NCBI GenBank assembly: GCA_022376925.1
Contig: JAIOJX010000027.1
Location: forward strand, 19,547,471-19,611,470
DNA from: Tragulus kanchil
Lineage: Eukaryota; Chordata; Mammalia; Artiodactyla; Tragulidae
DNA: 64,000 bases
Direction: 5' to 3'
Numbering within the stretch: the first letter of the stretch is position 1; each line of letters begins with the position of its first letter. A model generated the notes under the pieces. The model ran no database searches and was not told where the DNA came from. It was given only the letters and a program-made list of their open reading frames with translations. The translations under genes and the position numbers were made by a program. This document shows, piece after piece, positions 46,751 to 58,185 of the stretch.

Positions 46751-46894
46751 GACAGGCACGACGGCCGGCCTCATGGGCAACCGATCCTCCTCCGCCTCCG
46801 CCTCGCCTTCTCCCAGCTCCCCCCTCGCAGCTGTGAGGCCATTACAGACGCCACCGTCCCGCGGCCTCTTACACAGAAGATGGCGGGACTTACG
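46751..46894 (+). other. CpG-containing exon-1-like segment (copy B), unproven
   Basis: Identical duplicate of 45640-45783, with the donor-like site at 46895. Confidence 0.2.
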
Positions 46895-47025
46895 GTAAGC
46901 AGAAGAGAATCGGCTTTCCTCTTCAAGATATGGTCAGTAACAAGGAGACCTGTTTTCACCACTTCCCTGTCTGTCTGAAGCAGAAGCAGAGAGAATGGAA
47001 TCCCGGAGAACTAGCTATTCTGAAC

Positions 47026-47470
47026 TCCATTTTTTCCTTAATTAAAAACCACAGACAGTTTCTACCTTGGCCTGTCAGCTGCCCACACCCAGCTGTCTGG
47101 GGCTCATGCAGCGGCACCCTCTCTTAGAAAGGGGGGCCACTTTTCTCTATGACAGCTGCCACCTTCACCATGCTCTTACTATTAACTGTTTTCTGTATTT
47201 TTCCTTAAAACCACTGTTGAATAAAGTAGAGGGCGGGGGAAATGCAGTCTAGCAAAATGCAGCTTTTCAGAACCAGAGCTGAGAATCAAAGATGTTTGGC
47301 TTGGAGTAACACAGAGGGACTTCACACAGAAGCAAAAGGGCACATGAGTCAAAAATAAAGTTCCAGGACACGGTGAGGAAAAGGGACCTGATAACGCAGA
47401 AGCCTGGTTGAGTTCCTGGATGTTTCCCATCCCATCCTGCTACAGGAAGGATGCCACAAGGAGTGCTTCA
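47026..47470. other. Unique sequence
   Basis: No gene or known repeat recognised. Confidence 0.4.
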
Positions 47471-47679
47471 TTTTTGTTTAGTCGCTAAGTCAGTCTGATT
47501 CTTTGTGACCCCGTGGACTGTAGCCCGCCGGGCTCCTCTGTCCATGGGATTCTCCAGGCAGGAATATTGGAGGGGGTGGCCATTTCCTCCTCCAGGGGAT
47601 CTTCCCAGCTCAGGGATGGAACCTGGGTCTCCTGCACTGACAGGCAGGTTCCTTACCATCTGAGCCACCAAGGAAGCGC
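47471..47679 (-). mobile_element. Bov-tA SINE
   Basis: 'gtttagtcgctaagtcagtc' to 'atctgagccaccaaggaagc'; full length. Confidence 0.9.
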
Positions 47680-48439
47680 ATGAACCTCATTACTATCTTA
47701 TAAATCCACAAGCATACCTCCCAGCCCTGTGTATGCAGACTGAAGAATCGCCCCCAAAGCCTGCGTACATCTGAGCATATCTTTAGGAACAGAGTTCTCA
47801 GAGAGAGGCCAAGTAACCTGGTGCAAATACAACTTTTCGAAGTGCAACCTGAAAGAAATAAACCCCGAGGCTTTCCTCAGATGACCTTGATTCACAGATT
47901 ATGTTTCTAATCCCACACAGAGAGACATTTCCCTGCTCCGTCATGGAGATGAAGCCCAAGTGTCAGCATCAATACGATAATTTAATTCTACATTTCCTTT
48001 GGCGGATCACTGATTCCAAGGTTCAGCATGCATGAATGTTCTGTGGTTGGGTAGATTTTAGTGGTCTTTAAGAGATTACCTCAAATACAAAAGCCTCTCC
48101 ATACAAGACCAGAAAGATTTTGAAAGAAAAGAATTTTCAACTGCTTTAGAATTCAGCCTTCCAGAATTTAAATTTATCTACAGCCATGTTTTCACATCTC
48201 AGTTGTGCCACATCTCAGGCATGGGAGATGTCCCATTCTCAGCTGGCTGACAATGTGTGATCAGTCACCTGAGTGTTCGAGTCACACACAGTGGTGTGCA
48301 AAGGCCAGCAGAACTCTTAACAGAGACGAGGCATCTCTCTACCCTCCAGAGACTTACAGTTTAACTGGAATCCCTTTGCTTTATGTAGTGTTTTTGTTTT
48401 AGCTCCTCTGTAGGAAGAACTGTTGGACGTACAAATAGT
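47680..48439. other. Unique sequence
   Basis: No gene or known repeat recognised; AT-leaning. Confidence 0.4.
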
Positions 48440-48452
48440 AGAAGACTGTCTT

Positions 48453-48735
48453 TTTATTATTTTTTTTTTTATTTTTGGTCTCTTCCATTTGTCCTTCATT
48501 TATTTATTTTCATCCATCTTTATTCTTTGGCCTGTGTGGGCCTCCCACTGCAGTGGCCTCTCATTGCAGAGCACCAGCTCTAGGCACATGCACTCCAGAG
48601 CGCTGGCTCGCAACTGGACATACTGGTCCAGCCACTCCGCGGCATGTGGGATCTTCCCGGGCCAGGAATCGAACTGGCGTCCCTTGCACTGCAAGGCGGA
48701 CTCTTTACCCACTGGACCACCCACCAGGGAAGCTC
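48453..48735 (-). mobile_element. CHR-type SINE with target-site duplication
   Basis: The reversed CHR element shows 'gtgtgggcctcccactgcag', 'cattgcagagcaccagctct' and 'actggaccacccaccaggga'. A 13-bp target-site duplication 'agaagactgtctt' lies at 48440-48452 and 48736-48748. Confidence 0.92.
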
Positions 48736-48965
48736 AGAAGACTGTCTTATTTTGACTCATTCCGTTTTGGAGAATGACTTCCATCAAGAATCATTCAGAC
48801 CTCCTGTTTGCATAGTAACATTTTATCTGAAGTTGGCAAAATGCGTTGATTTCAGTAAGTGAGGTGCATAAATGCATATGCAGAGGGGATATGAACGAAG
48901 CCAAAAATCAAGGCACAAGAGCTAAGAAGGACCAGAGTCAATGAGGTCTGCAAACAGGTAATGGG

Positions 48966-49229
48966 CAGGGACTTCCCTGGTGGTCCAATGGTTAAGAATC
49001 TGCCTGCCAGTGCAGGGGACGTGGGTTCCATCCGCGGTCCAGGAAGATTTCACATGCTGCAGAACAACTAGGCCCGTGGCCACAACTACTGAAGGTTGCA
49101 CACCGAAGGGCCATGCTCCACAACAAGAAAAACCACTGCAATGAGAAGCCTGCAAACCACAACTAGAGAGGAGCCATAACTAGAGAACTCCCACTGCAGC
49201 AAGAAATAACTAAGTAAAAAATTAAATAA
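48966..49229 (+). mobile_element. CHR-type SINE, long form
   Basis: 'ggacttccctggtggtccaa' and 'tggttaagaatctgcc' head, 'ggcccgtggccacaactact', and an A-rich 'aattaaataaa' tail. Confidence 0.9.
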
Positions 49230-49999
49230 ACGGAGGCAGCGGGCAGGCTGTCGTGCAGAGAAGGGAGGCAATAGCTTCCATCCCACGTAAGAGAGGACCA
49301 GGGGAGAAGACCCCGGGGAGAGAGCCAGGGGCGCGCCTCGGCGGGCAGGCTGGGGGGCTGGCCGCCCTCCACTTCGGCGGGCACAGACTGGAGTGGTGAT
49401 GCATCCAGACGGAGCTTGAACGTGGAGGGAACAGAGCATGCTTTGTCCCCTTCGGAGAGCGTCCCATTTTCCACTCAGGTCCCATCTGCGTGCCGCAGCC
49501 CGGGCTCGCCGGCCTCCGCTCAATGGACGCCTATGTTCTCTCCAGGAAGGGCAGCCCTCACCGCATGCCAGAGTGTAGAAGGATCCTTCACCAGGATGGA
49601 AAACCAAGTTAATTCAATTAAGGCCTGGGGTCCTGGGCTTTGAACCAGCCACAGTCTCGATTTTATGAGAGGATGAAAAGTTAATTATTTGCCAAGTTTG
49701 AGCAAAGTCCAGTTTGAAAACCCCTTTCCAAAAGAGGTACTTCCCTGTCAGCTTCCCCGTGGAAAATTCAGGCAGTTTGAACCAGGGTCAAGAGGAGACC
49801 CCAGGAGCTGGTCATCAGATAGGAACACCAGACTCCCCCACCCCCAGCGGGCCCCTCTTCATTCCATATTCAAAGGGCTGGAGGGTCCTTGGATGATGAC
49901 TGAAGCTTCTGTTTACTCCCACAGGCTATTTTGAAAAACAGAAAAGAAAATCCAAGTTGAAATCAGAGAGTCAAGTTTCTAGGGTGCTCCATTTTCAGT

Positions 50000-50207
50000 G
50001 TGCATGCTCACTAGGTCATGCCCAACTCTTTGAGACCCTCTGGACTGTAGCCCAACAGGCTCCTCTGTCCATGGGATTCTCCAGGCAAGAACGCTGGAGT
50101 GGGCAGCCTGTCCCTTCTCCAGGGGATCTTCCTGAGCCAGGGATCAAACCCAGGTCTCCCGCACTGCAGGCAGATCCTCTACCAGCTGAGCCACCAGGGG
50201 AAACCCC
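50000..50207 (-). mobile_element. Bov-tA SINE, divergent copy (copy A)
   Basis: Reversed Bov-tA with non-consensus bases in its distal half ('gcagcctgtcccttctccag', 'cagatcctctaccagctgag'). Confidence 0.9.
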
Positions 50208-51110
50208 TTCCTAATGAGTTTACTTAAGTACAGTAAGTCTCCTACACGGAACCTTCAAGTTGTCCAGAGGGGACTTACCGTGATCCCAAGCAACATGCTA
50301 GAAATGCTACTATTGAACCTAAACCCAAGTAAAGGAACACTGTCAAATCAATGTACCCCTGGCAAGAAGCGTGGACTTGAAGTAAACCCCAGTTAAGTTC
50401 TAACTCAGATTTTATCTTCAACCCCAAATGACACCTAACTCACTAGAACTGTTCAGTAAAAGAAATGGCTGAATGAATCAACTGGAAGCTGTTTTCCATT
50501 CGGTTACAGGATTCATACTCTGTCTGGCTTATGCATTATCATCCACATCAGGAGAAAATCTCAGTCCTAAAAGAACACTGGATCAAGTCTAAAGGTCCCA
50601 TCTGCGTGCCGCAGCGGGCTCGCCGCTCCGCTCAATGGACGCCTATGTTCTCTCCAGGAAGGGCAGCCCTCACCGCATGCCAGAGTGTAGAAGGATCCTT
50701 CACCAGGATGGAAAACCAAGTTAATTCAATTAAGGCCTGGGGTCCTGGGCTTTGAACCAGCCACAGTCTCGATTTTATGAGAGGATGAAAAGTTAATTAT
50801 TTGCCAAGTTTGAGCAAAGTCCAGTTTGAAAACCCCTTTCCAAAAGAGGTACTTCCCTGTCAGCTTCCCCGTGGAAAATTCAGGCAGTTTGAACCAGGGT
50901 CAAGAGGAGACCCCAGGAGCTGGTCATCAGATAGGAACACCAGACTCCCCCACCCCCAGCGGGCCCCTCTTCATTCCATATTCAAAGGGCTGGAGGGTCC
51001 TTGGATGATGACTGAAGCTTCTGTTTACTCCCACAGGCTATTTTGAAAAACAGAAAAGAAAATCCAAGTTGAAATCAGAGAGTCAAGTTTCTAGGGTGCT
51101 CCATTTTCAG

Positions 51111-51318
51111 TGTGCATGCTCACTAGGTCATGCCCAACTCTTTGAGACCCTCTGGACTGTAGCCCAACAGGCTCCTCTGTCCATGGGATTCTCCAGGCAA
51201 GAATACTGGAGTGGGTTGTCATGCCCTTCTCCAGGGGATCTTCCCGACCCAGGGATCAAACCCAGGTCTCCTGCACTGCAGGCAGATTCTTTACCATCTG
51301 AGCCACCAGGGAAGCCCC
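51111..51318 (-). mobile_element. Bov-tA SINE, consensus-like copy (copy B)
   Basis: Second copy of 50000-50207. The distal half is close to the family consensus ('gcagattctttaccatctga') while the first about 90 bp match copy A exactly. Confidence 0.9.
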
Positions 51319-51714
51319 TTCCTAATGAGTTTACTTAAGTACAGTAAGTCTCCTACACGGAACCTTCAAGTTGTCCAGAGGGGACTTACCGTGATCCCAA
51401 GCAACATGCTAGAAATGCTACTATTGAACCTAAACCCAAGTAAAGGAACACTGTCAAATCAATGTACCCCTGGCAAGAAGCGTGGACTTGAAGTAAACCC
51501 CAGTTAAGTTCTAACTCAGATTTTATCTTCAACCCCAAATGACACCTAACTCACTAGAACTGTTCAGTAAAAGAAATGGCTGAATGAATCAACTGGAAGC
51601 TGTTTTCCATTCGGTTACAGGATTCATACTCTGTCTGGCTTGCTTGTGGGATGCATTATCATCCACATCAGGAGAAAATCTCAGTCCTAAAAGAACACTG
51701 GATCAAGTCTAAAG

Positions 51715-52445
51715 AATACCAAGATACTTCTTTGCAGCACCTCTAAGGAAACAAGAAGACTTCCTGGAAGAGGCACACCCCAAAGAATTGGGGAAACATC
51801 TCAGGGAATAGGAACTGTGGCTAGGCGAGGGCATTTTTCAGGACCTCTTGGCAAAACTGAGCTCTTGAGCTATGGTCACATGAAAATTCAGCTCAATTTC
51901 CACTGAACCCAAAAGCGTCGGTCTCCCAGTACCGACAGTTCAGAGACAGAGCAACCAGTTAGAGCTAAGCATGTCCTTGGCCCATATTGTCAGGTGCCTA
52001 GAAAGACCTCACAGTCCTTCCAGGAAGATGGTGACCACGTGGCCTCTGTGTTCTCTCCTCTTTCTTCACACTCATCCACTCCTAAAAGCACAGCTTCAGA
52101 TGACAGTGGCATGGCAGGAGCTGGAGGCCAGGACATGGACAGGCAGAAGCAGTCATGAAAGCAGCCTTGGGTTGCTGCTCCTGCATTATTCCTACCGGGA
52201 GACCCCATTGCAAAAACGCAGAAACCCACTCCACTCTCATGAACAGCTTGGTGACAGACAGATACGAGAAAGGCCACCCATCTGAAGCCACTAGAGCTTC
52301 CTGGTCTCTGAGAGTCCCGGGCAAACAAAACCCTGCTAGTGGATATTCTCAGGACATTCATTTGCTTCAAAATCAGATCAGCAAAGGATTGAGCCTATTC
52401 TCTGGGAAATCTGGTCAGTCTTGGAGGAGAGCCTTCTAAATGCAG
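51715..52445. other. Unique sequence
   Basis: No recognised repeat. Open frames of 80-126 codons at 51971-52439 on both strands have no recognisable domains. Confidence 0.4.
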
Positions 52446-52862
52446 CCACTGATGCCACAACCGAGAGGCCTAATTAGCTCTTCCCTTTCTTCTGCCACAG
52501 AGAATTGCTAGAGGCCAAGACCCGATTAGTGCTGGGGAGCCAGCCCTGCCCTCCCTGTACCCTCCGCTCCTCAGCCCCGCAGCCTCCTAGCTGGAAAGCG
52601 GCAGAATAGTTTTCAGCTGAACTAATTCCCCGAGCTATAAAACTAGCAGCCTCGCTTACCGGTCGCCATTTGGGATTTAAAAACTCAAAAACAGGGGATT
52701 AGACAGATCAGCTTTCTATAGCGTTACTACAATTAAATAAACAGCCCCCCGTGTGGATTAATTGCCTCGATGCCGTTTGATACAGTGCAAGAATCTAGGC
52801 GAGACTGTGGAAAATGTTGCGACTGATTTGAATCAACTAGAAATTGCTAATGGCAGCTTTTG
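52446..52862. promoter_or_regulatory. Candidate conserved noncoding element / enhancer
   Basis: A unique, repeat-free segment rich in homeodomain core sites: 'ctaattag' (52470), 'gattagt' (52524), 'ggggatta' (52694), 'caattaaat' (52730) and 'tggattaattgc' (52754). Two GGATTA words suit OTX/PITX-type factors. A 'ctataaaa' word lies at 52636. No open frame of note. The regulatory role is inference from motif density only. Confidence 0.35.
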
Positions 52863-53344
52863 ACTCCCTCTCCCCAGCACACACACCCCACCACCAGCAC
52901 CACCACCACTACCCCCTCACTCTCTCTCTCAACTCGGGATAAGGTGGTGTCTCTGTGGGTTAACCTTGACCTTGCGAAAACAGAAATCCACGTTAGTCTT
53001 GCACGGCTTTCCTTCTCAACATGGCTGAGAAGAGACAAAGACTACAATACAGGTGATCGTCTCTCTCCAGAATTGCGAACTTACATTTTATAACCAGCCT
53101 GGTGTTTCTTTCATGGCAAGATCTTGGACCAGAGCCCCTATCTGGTTGCCCAATAATCCTTGAAATAAGACATTAGCATGGGAAAAAGGTCTAAAATGTA
53201 CATGAACATAGAGAATTTCTAGGAAAACTCTAGATGCTTCAAAACTATACCTATCAAAGATACAAAGAGAATAAAAGACTGGAAATGTGTGTGTGTGCAT
53301 ATGTATGAATAGCTATTTCATATTAATTAATGTAAAAATCTTAT
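52863..53344. other. Unique sequence with CAC/CT-rich patch
   Basis: 52878-52934 is a cacc/ctctct low-complexity patch; the rest is unremarkable. Confidence 0.45.
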
Positions 53345-53526
53345 TCGATATTGAAGTATCCGTGATTAACAATATTGCATTAGTTTCAGGTGTATAGCAG
53401 AGTGAGTCAATGATAAATATACTGGTATCTGTTCTTTTCCAAATTCTTTTCCCATTTAGGCTGTTACAGAGTATTGAGCAGAGTCCCCTGTGTTCCACAG
53501 TAGGCCCTTGTTGATTATCTATTTCA
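53345..53526 (-). mobile_element. L1 3' UTR fragment
   Basis: 'gcattagtttcaggtgtata', 'gagtattgagcagagtcccc' and 'tgattatctatttca' are the reversed L1 tail. Confidence 0.75.
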
Positions 53527-54244
53527 AATACTTTTTAATTAAAAATAAAGACGAGAGAAAACTTATTCCAGAGCATTAAGGGAGACTGTACTCAGGCTCC
53601 CGCTCTGCAGAAATGGCCTTATGATCACAGCTATGAGATGGATGGTACTGACTTCAATTATTTCAACTCTTTTTAAGGAAAAAATAGAAAATCCTACACA
53701 CCACAAACAGTGCATGTGATAGTCCTATAGATTTACTGAGGGGAAAAAACGAAAGAAGAATGAGTTCAACAAGAACGTGACAGCCTGGTTAATGAAGGGG
53801 AGTGGACGCACTCCACGAAAGCCATGAACGCAGCAGCAGGTGGAGAAGATGTTGACTTTATTTAGCATTAATTGCAGGAAAGGGTCTATAAAATGTGGTC
53901 AAAAATGATTAAACCCCAATGTTATGCCAACATTATGCCATCCCCCGTTCCAAGGCAGGTGTATTATTGCTGGTCCCGAGGATTAAAGTAAATCATTGCT
54001 TTTCCATGTATCCTGAATATTGCATTTCATTATTTTTTACTGCCCTGTTTCTCAGGGTTTTGTGGCTTAACAGGCAGTGTTATGGATAAAGTCAACATGG
54101 GTTCCATGTTGGGAGAGGGACCATGGGAAACAGAACACCAGAACACCCCTCAGCCCCCACTCCCCATCCTTGGATTCCTGGATGAACCTTCTCCACATGC
54201 TTCTCCAGAAACTTCTCTGGGTGACACGTACTTGCAGTAATTAG
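53527..54244. other. Unique sequence
   Basis: No gene or known repeat recognised. Confidence 0.4.
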
Positions 54245-54446
54245 TTGTTGCTCTTTAGTCGCCAAGTCGGGGCCAACTCTTCGGCAATCCTAGGGACTGT
54301 CGCCCACAGGCTCCCCTCTCCATGGACTTCCCTTCCCAGGCAGGAATTCTGGAGCGGTGGGCCGTTTGCTACTCCAGGGGATTTTCCCAATCCAGGGATG
54401 CAACTCGCATCTTCTGCAGTTGCCACTGAGCTACCAGGGAAGTCCA
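54245..54446 (-). mobile_element. Bov-tA SINE, diverged
   Basis: 'ctctttagtcgccaagtcgg', 'cttcccaggcaggaattctg' and 'ccactgagctaccagggaag'; a short deletion near the head. Confidence 0.87.
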
Positions 54447-55047
54447 CTTCCAGCCATGCCCATGGATAAATCCCTCGCACCCTACGAGCGTTGGAATATG
54501 TATTTGGATTTGAGACGTCCCTCAAGCTGTTCACTCATCTGTCGAAATTCAGCTTTGCTTATTTGAAGCCCCAAACGTGTTTCTAGAAGCCACAAAGTGA
54601 TGTCAATCATTTCAAACAAAAGATGGGTTTGGGTCATTCACAAAACCCAAAGGAATCATATTTATTAGATCTCAACTGAAAATTAAAATATCCGAGTATC
54701 ACTTTGCAGTAGGATCTCACTACTGGCATGAAAAGATGCATGAAGACCCAGAAAAGGGTAACTCGGACAGTTAGATAACATGCTGGTGGAGTCCAGACAG
54801 TTCTTCATAAACTATAGCTTTTTTTCATAAATTACAAGAGCTCATCTGGCCCCATTACTTCACGGCAAATAGAAAGGGAAAAAATGGACACAGTGACAGA
54901 TTTTCTTTTCATGGACTCCAAAATCGTGGCGGATGGTGGCTGCAGCCACAAAACTAACAGACACTTGCTCCTTAGCTATGACACGCCTAGACAGCATGTG
55001 ACAAAGCAGGGCCGCCACTTGACCAGCGCAGCCGGGTACAGCCAGGA
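54447..55047. other. Unique sequence
   Basis: No gene or known repeat recognised. Confidence 0.4.
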
Positions 55048-55450
55048 GCCACGCGTGGGTGTGAGCTGGACGGTGAAGAACACAGAGCTCCCAAGAGTGG
55101 ACGCTTCTGAGTCACGGTGCTGAAGAGCTCTCGAGAGTCCCGTGGACTTCGAGGAGACCAAACTAGCCAATCCTAAAGGAAATCAACCCTGTGTATTCAC
55201 TGGAAGGACTGATGCTGAAGCTAAAGCGCCAACCTTTAGGCCACGTGATGCGAAGAGCTGACTCGCTGGAAAAGAGCCTGATGCTGGGAAAGGCGGAAGG
55301 CAAAGGAGAAGGGGACGACACAGGACGAGGCGGTTGGATGGCATCACCAACTCAATGGACCTGAGTTCGAGCAAGCTCTGGGAGACAGTGGAGGGCAGGG
55401 AAGCTTGCTGTCCACGGGGCTGGAAAGTGACTCAGTGACTGAACAACAAT
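55048..55450 (+). mobile_element. BovB 3' end, truncated
   Basis: Same region of BovB as at 399-812: 'gaaggactgatgctgaagct', 'ggccacgtgatgcgaagagc', 'cttggatggcatcacc'-type text, and 'aagtgactcagtgactgaac'. The reverse-transcriptase C-terminus carries stops. Confidence 0.87.
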
Positions 55451-56061
55451 CACAGAAGGGCTCACAGACGGGTACAGAGAAGTGAAGCAAACAGGAACAT
55501 GCCCCTGATTCACTTCATGAGGTCAGCGTGCCCACTGGCCACCCAGCTTCTTCTCAGGAAACAGCACTTGAGCTGCTGAAGAATGGAGCAGCCCCTCCCA
55601 GCCCACCCTAACCGTCCCAGATGGGGACATGGCCACCACCCTGCTCCCCTGTGCTCTTTCTCACCCACTCCCCAAAGCCTGTACCATTTTGTCTTTAATT
55701 CACAGAAAGCAAATGGATAGGCCATCACCAAGGGACCTGCTGCCCTCTCTCTGCTTCTCAGAATGCCAGGTGGTGGGCAGAGAAGCACGCCGCGAGCAGC
55801 ATCGCGGCAGCGGCACACGGCTGGGAACAGGGGTGGAAGGGGCAGGGCGTTTGTTCCCAGGTGCCCTGCAGAGGCTGGGGAAGAGAATGCGGTGCCGTGC
55901 TACGTCAGTGTTTCCTAGCTTTTCTCTTCCGTTATCATCCTCTTCATAGAAAACCTTTTCTTGACTTTGCCTAATTGCCCCTCCTCTCTGTGAAATTGCA
56001 GGGTCACAGGTACATATGCTGTATGTCCTTTTGTGTATTTTATACATATCTGTGCTTTATC
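55451..56061. other. Unique sequence
   Basis: A GC-rich centre (55740-55900) gives overlapping open frames of 100-115 codons without recognisable domains. Confidence 0.4.
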
Positions 56062-56138
56062 ATTGGGTCGTCCAAAAGTTCAGCTTTTTCCATAAGATCT
56101 TGCTGAAAACCCAAAGGAACTCATTCTTCAACCCAATA
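56062..56138. mobile_element. Mariner-derived palindromic MITE, diverged
   Basis: The left arm 'attgggtcgtccaaaagttc' is answered by the right arm 'gaactcattcttcaacccaa'. Two further half-copies seem to follow ('tttttggcctatccaatata' near 56198 and 'aactttttggccagctcaat' near 56272). Confidence 0.8.
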
Positions 56139-56219
56139 TATTTAAGAGAAGAATAAGTTTTCTTTCTTCCTGCTTCCATTCCTTTCTCAAGTGAAATTTT
56201 TTGGCCTATCCAATATATT

Positions 56220-56380
56220 TAAAATCTTTTTTTTTTCTTTTCTTCTTTCCTTCCTTCCTTCTTTCTTGAACAAACTTTTTGGCCAGCTCAATATATGTAA
56301 AACAAAGGTGAGTCTTCTTTCTGTCTCTCTCTTCCTTCTTTCCCTCCTTCCTTCCATTCTGTTTTTCTTTTCCATGGCCC
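56220..56380. repeat. Pyrimidine-rich (TTCC/CTTT) tract
   Basis: Dense ttcctt, tctttc and ctctct words between and after mariner-like half-copies. Confidence 0.8.
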
Positions 56381-56507
56381 AGAAGAAACCAACACTGCTC
56401 CCCCTCCAACCCCTGGGTAGTTACATCGTTCCTGCTGGATTAGTGTATCTCAGCTAGTACTACCTCTTTCGATTCTGGGAGTACAGTGAATTTTTTCCCC
56501 TATAGGG

Positions 56508-56742
56508 CAGGACTTCTTAACCTCTGAACCCTTGACCTTTGGGCCAGATCAGCCTTTGCTGCAGGAGACGTCCTGAGCAGGGAAGCATGCTTTGCATTAT
56601 TCTGGCTTCTAGAAGCCAGTAACACTTTTATTCCCTGAGCCTATTTGTAACAACCAAAAATGTCTCCAGACCTTGTTAAATGTTCCCTGGGGCATTTATA
56701 GAGGACAAAATACCTGCTGGCTGAGAACCAGTGCTCCAGGGA
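56508..56742 (-). mobile_element. MER5A-like hAT-Charlie remnant
   Basis: 'cttgacctttgggccagatc', 'aaccaaaaatgtctccagac', 'aatgttccctggggc' and a terminal 'gctgagaaccagtg' match the reverse complement of MER5A. Confidence 0.85.
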
Positions 56743-57332
56743 GGAGGGCCACAGCAGTGAGCAAGGCAGGCAGAGCCCTTGTCTGTTTTGTTACTAAACA
56801 GTTAATTAATTTTACAGCCTTCAGTTGCTTTACCTCTCAAAAAAAATTAAATAATGTTAAATTATTTATTTAATATTAAATTTGTTATCCTGTTCCAAGT
56901 GATGTCTTAGTGTTTTTAATTTAACAAAGCTGGGCTATTCAGAAGGGCACTTTCCCCATCCAAGGTTTAAACTGAAATCACATACACAACTAATTCCACT
57001 TTAAACAAAGCTCAAAAGCATTTATTGATGTTCTTCCAAAACCAGTTTCTGAGTGATTTTATACAGGGAAAGTTATGTAGATATCACCTCCTTGTGGATT
57101 ACAGTCCTGAGCAAGCAACATGGGGTCCTGCAGAGAGTCTAGCAAGCAACATACAGAATCCAGCATATACTGGATATCATGCCTTATGAGTATAAAGCCA
57201 TCAAAGAGTGTAATAAAATCACATCGAGCCTCGTTAAAGACTTTGCGGACATTTTTTAAAAGTCATCTCTCTCTCTCCTCCCCTTCTCCCTCATTCATTC
57301 ATTTTCTCTCCCTCTCTCTCATACAAATTGAT
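56743..57332. other. Unique sequence
   Basis: AT-rich with no recognised gene; a CT-rich patch lies at about 57267-57320. Confidence 0.4.
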
Positions 57333-57560
57333 GCTTTTTTCCAACTGGAGGATAACCACTTTACAATAACGTGTTGGTTTCTGCCACACAACAGTGTGAA
57401 TCAGCCACAAGGATACATATGTCCCTCCCTCTAGAACCTCCTCCCACTCCCCACCCCATACCAATTCTCTAGGCTACTACAGAGAACCAGGCTGAGCTCC
57501 ATGTGCCTAACAGCGGCTTCACACTGACTATCTACTCTACACGCGCGTGTGTGTGTGTAC
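57333..57560 (-). mobile_element. L1 3' region fragment
   Basis: 'ctttacaataacgtgttggt', 'cctcccactccccaccccat' and 'ggctgagctccatgtgccta' match the reversed ruminant L1 3' UTR. Confidence 0.75.
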
Positions 57561-57578
57561 CATACAGGAGATAGAAAT

Positions 57579-57762
57579 GGTCTTCCCTGGTGGCTCAGAT
57601 GGTAAAGAATTTGCCTGCCCATGTGAGAGACCCAGGTTTGATCTCTTGGTTGGGAAAGATTCCCTGGAGAAGTGAGTAGCTACACACTCCAGTGTTCCTG
57701 CCTGGAGAATTCCATGGACAGAGGAGCCTGGCAGACTACATACCACAGGGTCACAAAGAAGA
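57579..57762 (+). mobile_element. Bov-tA SINE
   Basis: 'gtcttccctggtggctcaga' and 'tggtaaagaatttgcctgcc' head, ending 'cagggtcacaaagaagaatg'. Confidence 0.9.
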
Positions 57763-57930
57763 ATGAATAAAGAAACGTTGATACATATATACAATGGAAT
57801 ATTACTCAGTCATAAAAAGGAATGAATCTGAGTTCATTCTAGTGAGGTGGAGGAACCTAGAGCCTGTTATATAGAATGAAACAAGTCAGAAAGAGAAAAA
57901 GAAATTTCTATGTGGCATCTAAATTGACGT
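57763..57930 (+). mobile_element. L1 fragment, opposite orientation to 57333-57560
   Basis: 'acaatggaatattactcagt', 'cataaaaaggaatgaa' and 'gaaacaagtcagaaagagaa' are L1 ORF2/3' end in sense. The inverted arrangement with the fragment across the SINE fits a twin-priming inversion, but two separate insertions are possible. Confidence 0.75.
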
Positions 57931-58185
57931 TTTGCAACTCAAAATCCAGTATTGAACTAAATGACTGTAACAAGATCTCATATTAACATGCCACCTAGTA
58001 TCATCACACACAGGAAAGTCTTATGATGTTGATCATGAAAAAAGCATTGTCCCAACTTAAGAAGTCATGTTTAAAAGGAAGGCTTAGTGAAGTTTAGTGA
58101 TGGAAACAGAGTCTACCCCCATAAGCCCTTTCATCAGGTTATGCAGGAGCCCTTTGGACGATATTGAAAATTTTCTACCATTCTT

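Larger units (their letters stand above)
44798..47025 (+). repeat. Tandem duplication 14 (offset about 1,111 bp)
   Basis: Copy A is about 44798-45906 and copy B about 45912-47025. The first about 30 bp of copy B (45912-45941) are a garbled form of 44798-44829. The end of copy A near 45865 lacks about 7 bp present in copy B near 46976. Confidence 0.92.
49477..51714 (+). repeat. Tandem duplication 15 (offset about 1,111-1,120 bp)
   Basis: Copy A is about 49477-50594 and copy B 50595-51714. The start of copy B has small deletions ('gcagcgggctcgccgctccg' versus a longer form at 49495-49520). The end of copy A lacks 9 bp ('cttatgcatt' versus 'cttgcttgtgggatgcatt'). A separate cluster of substitutions is confined to the Bov-tA. 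Confidence 0.93.

Noticed and set aside
48423..48777. 100-110-codon frames containing 'CGPPTAVASHCRAPAL'-like text (also 58231-58608)
   Set aside because: Same peptide pattern arises wherever a reversed CHR SINE is read; not a gene.
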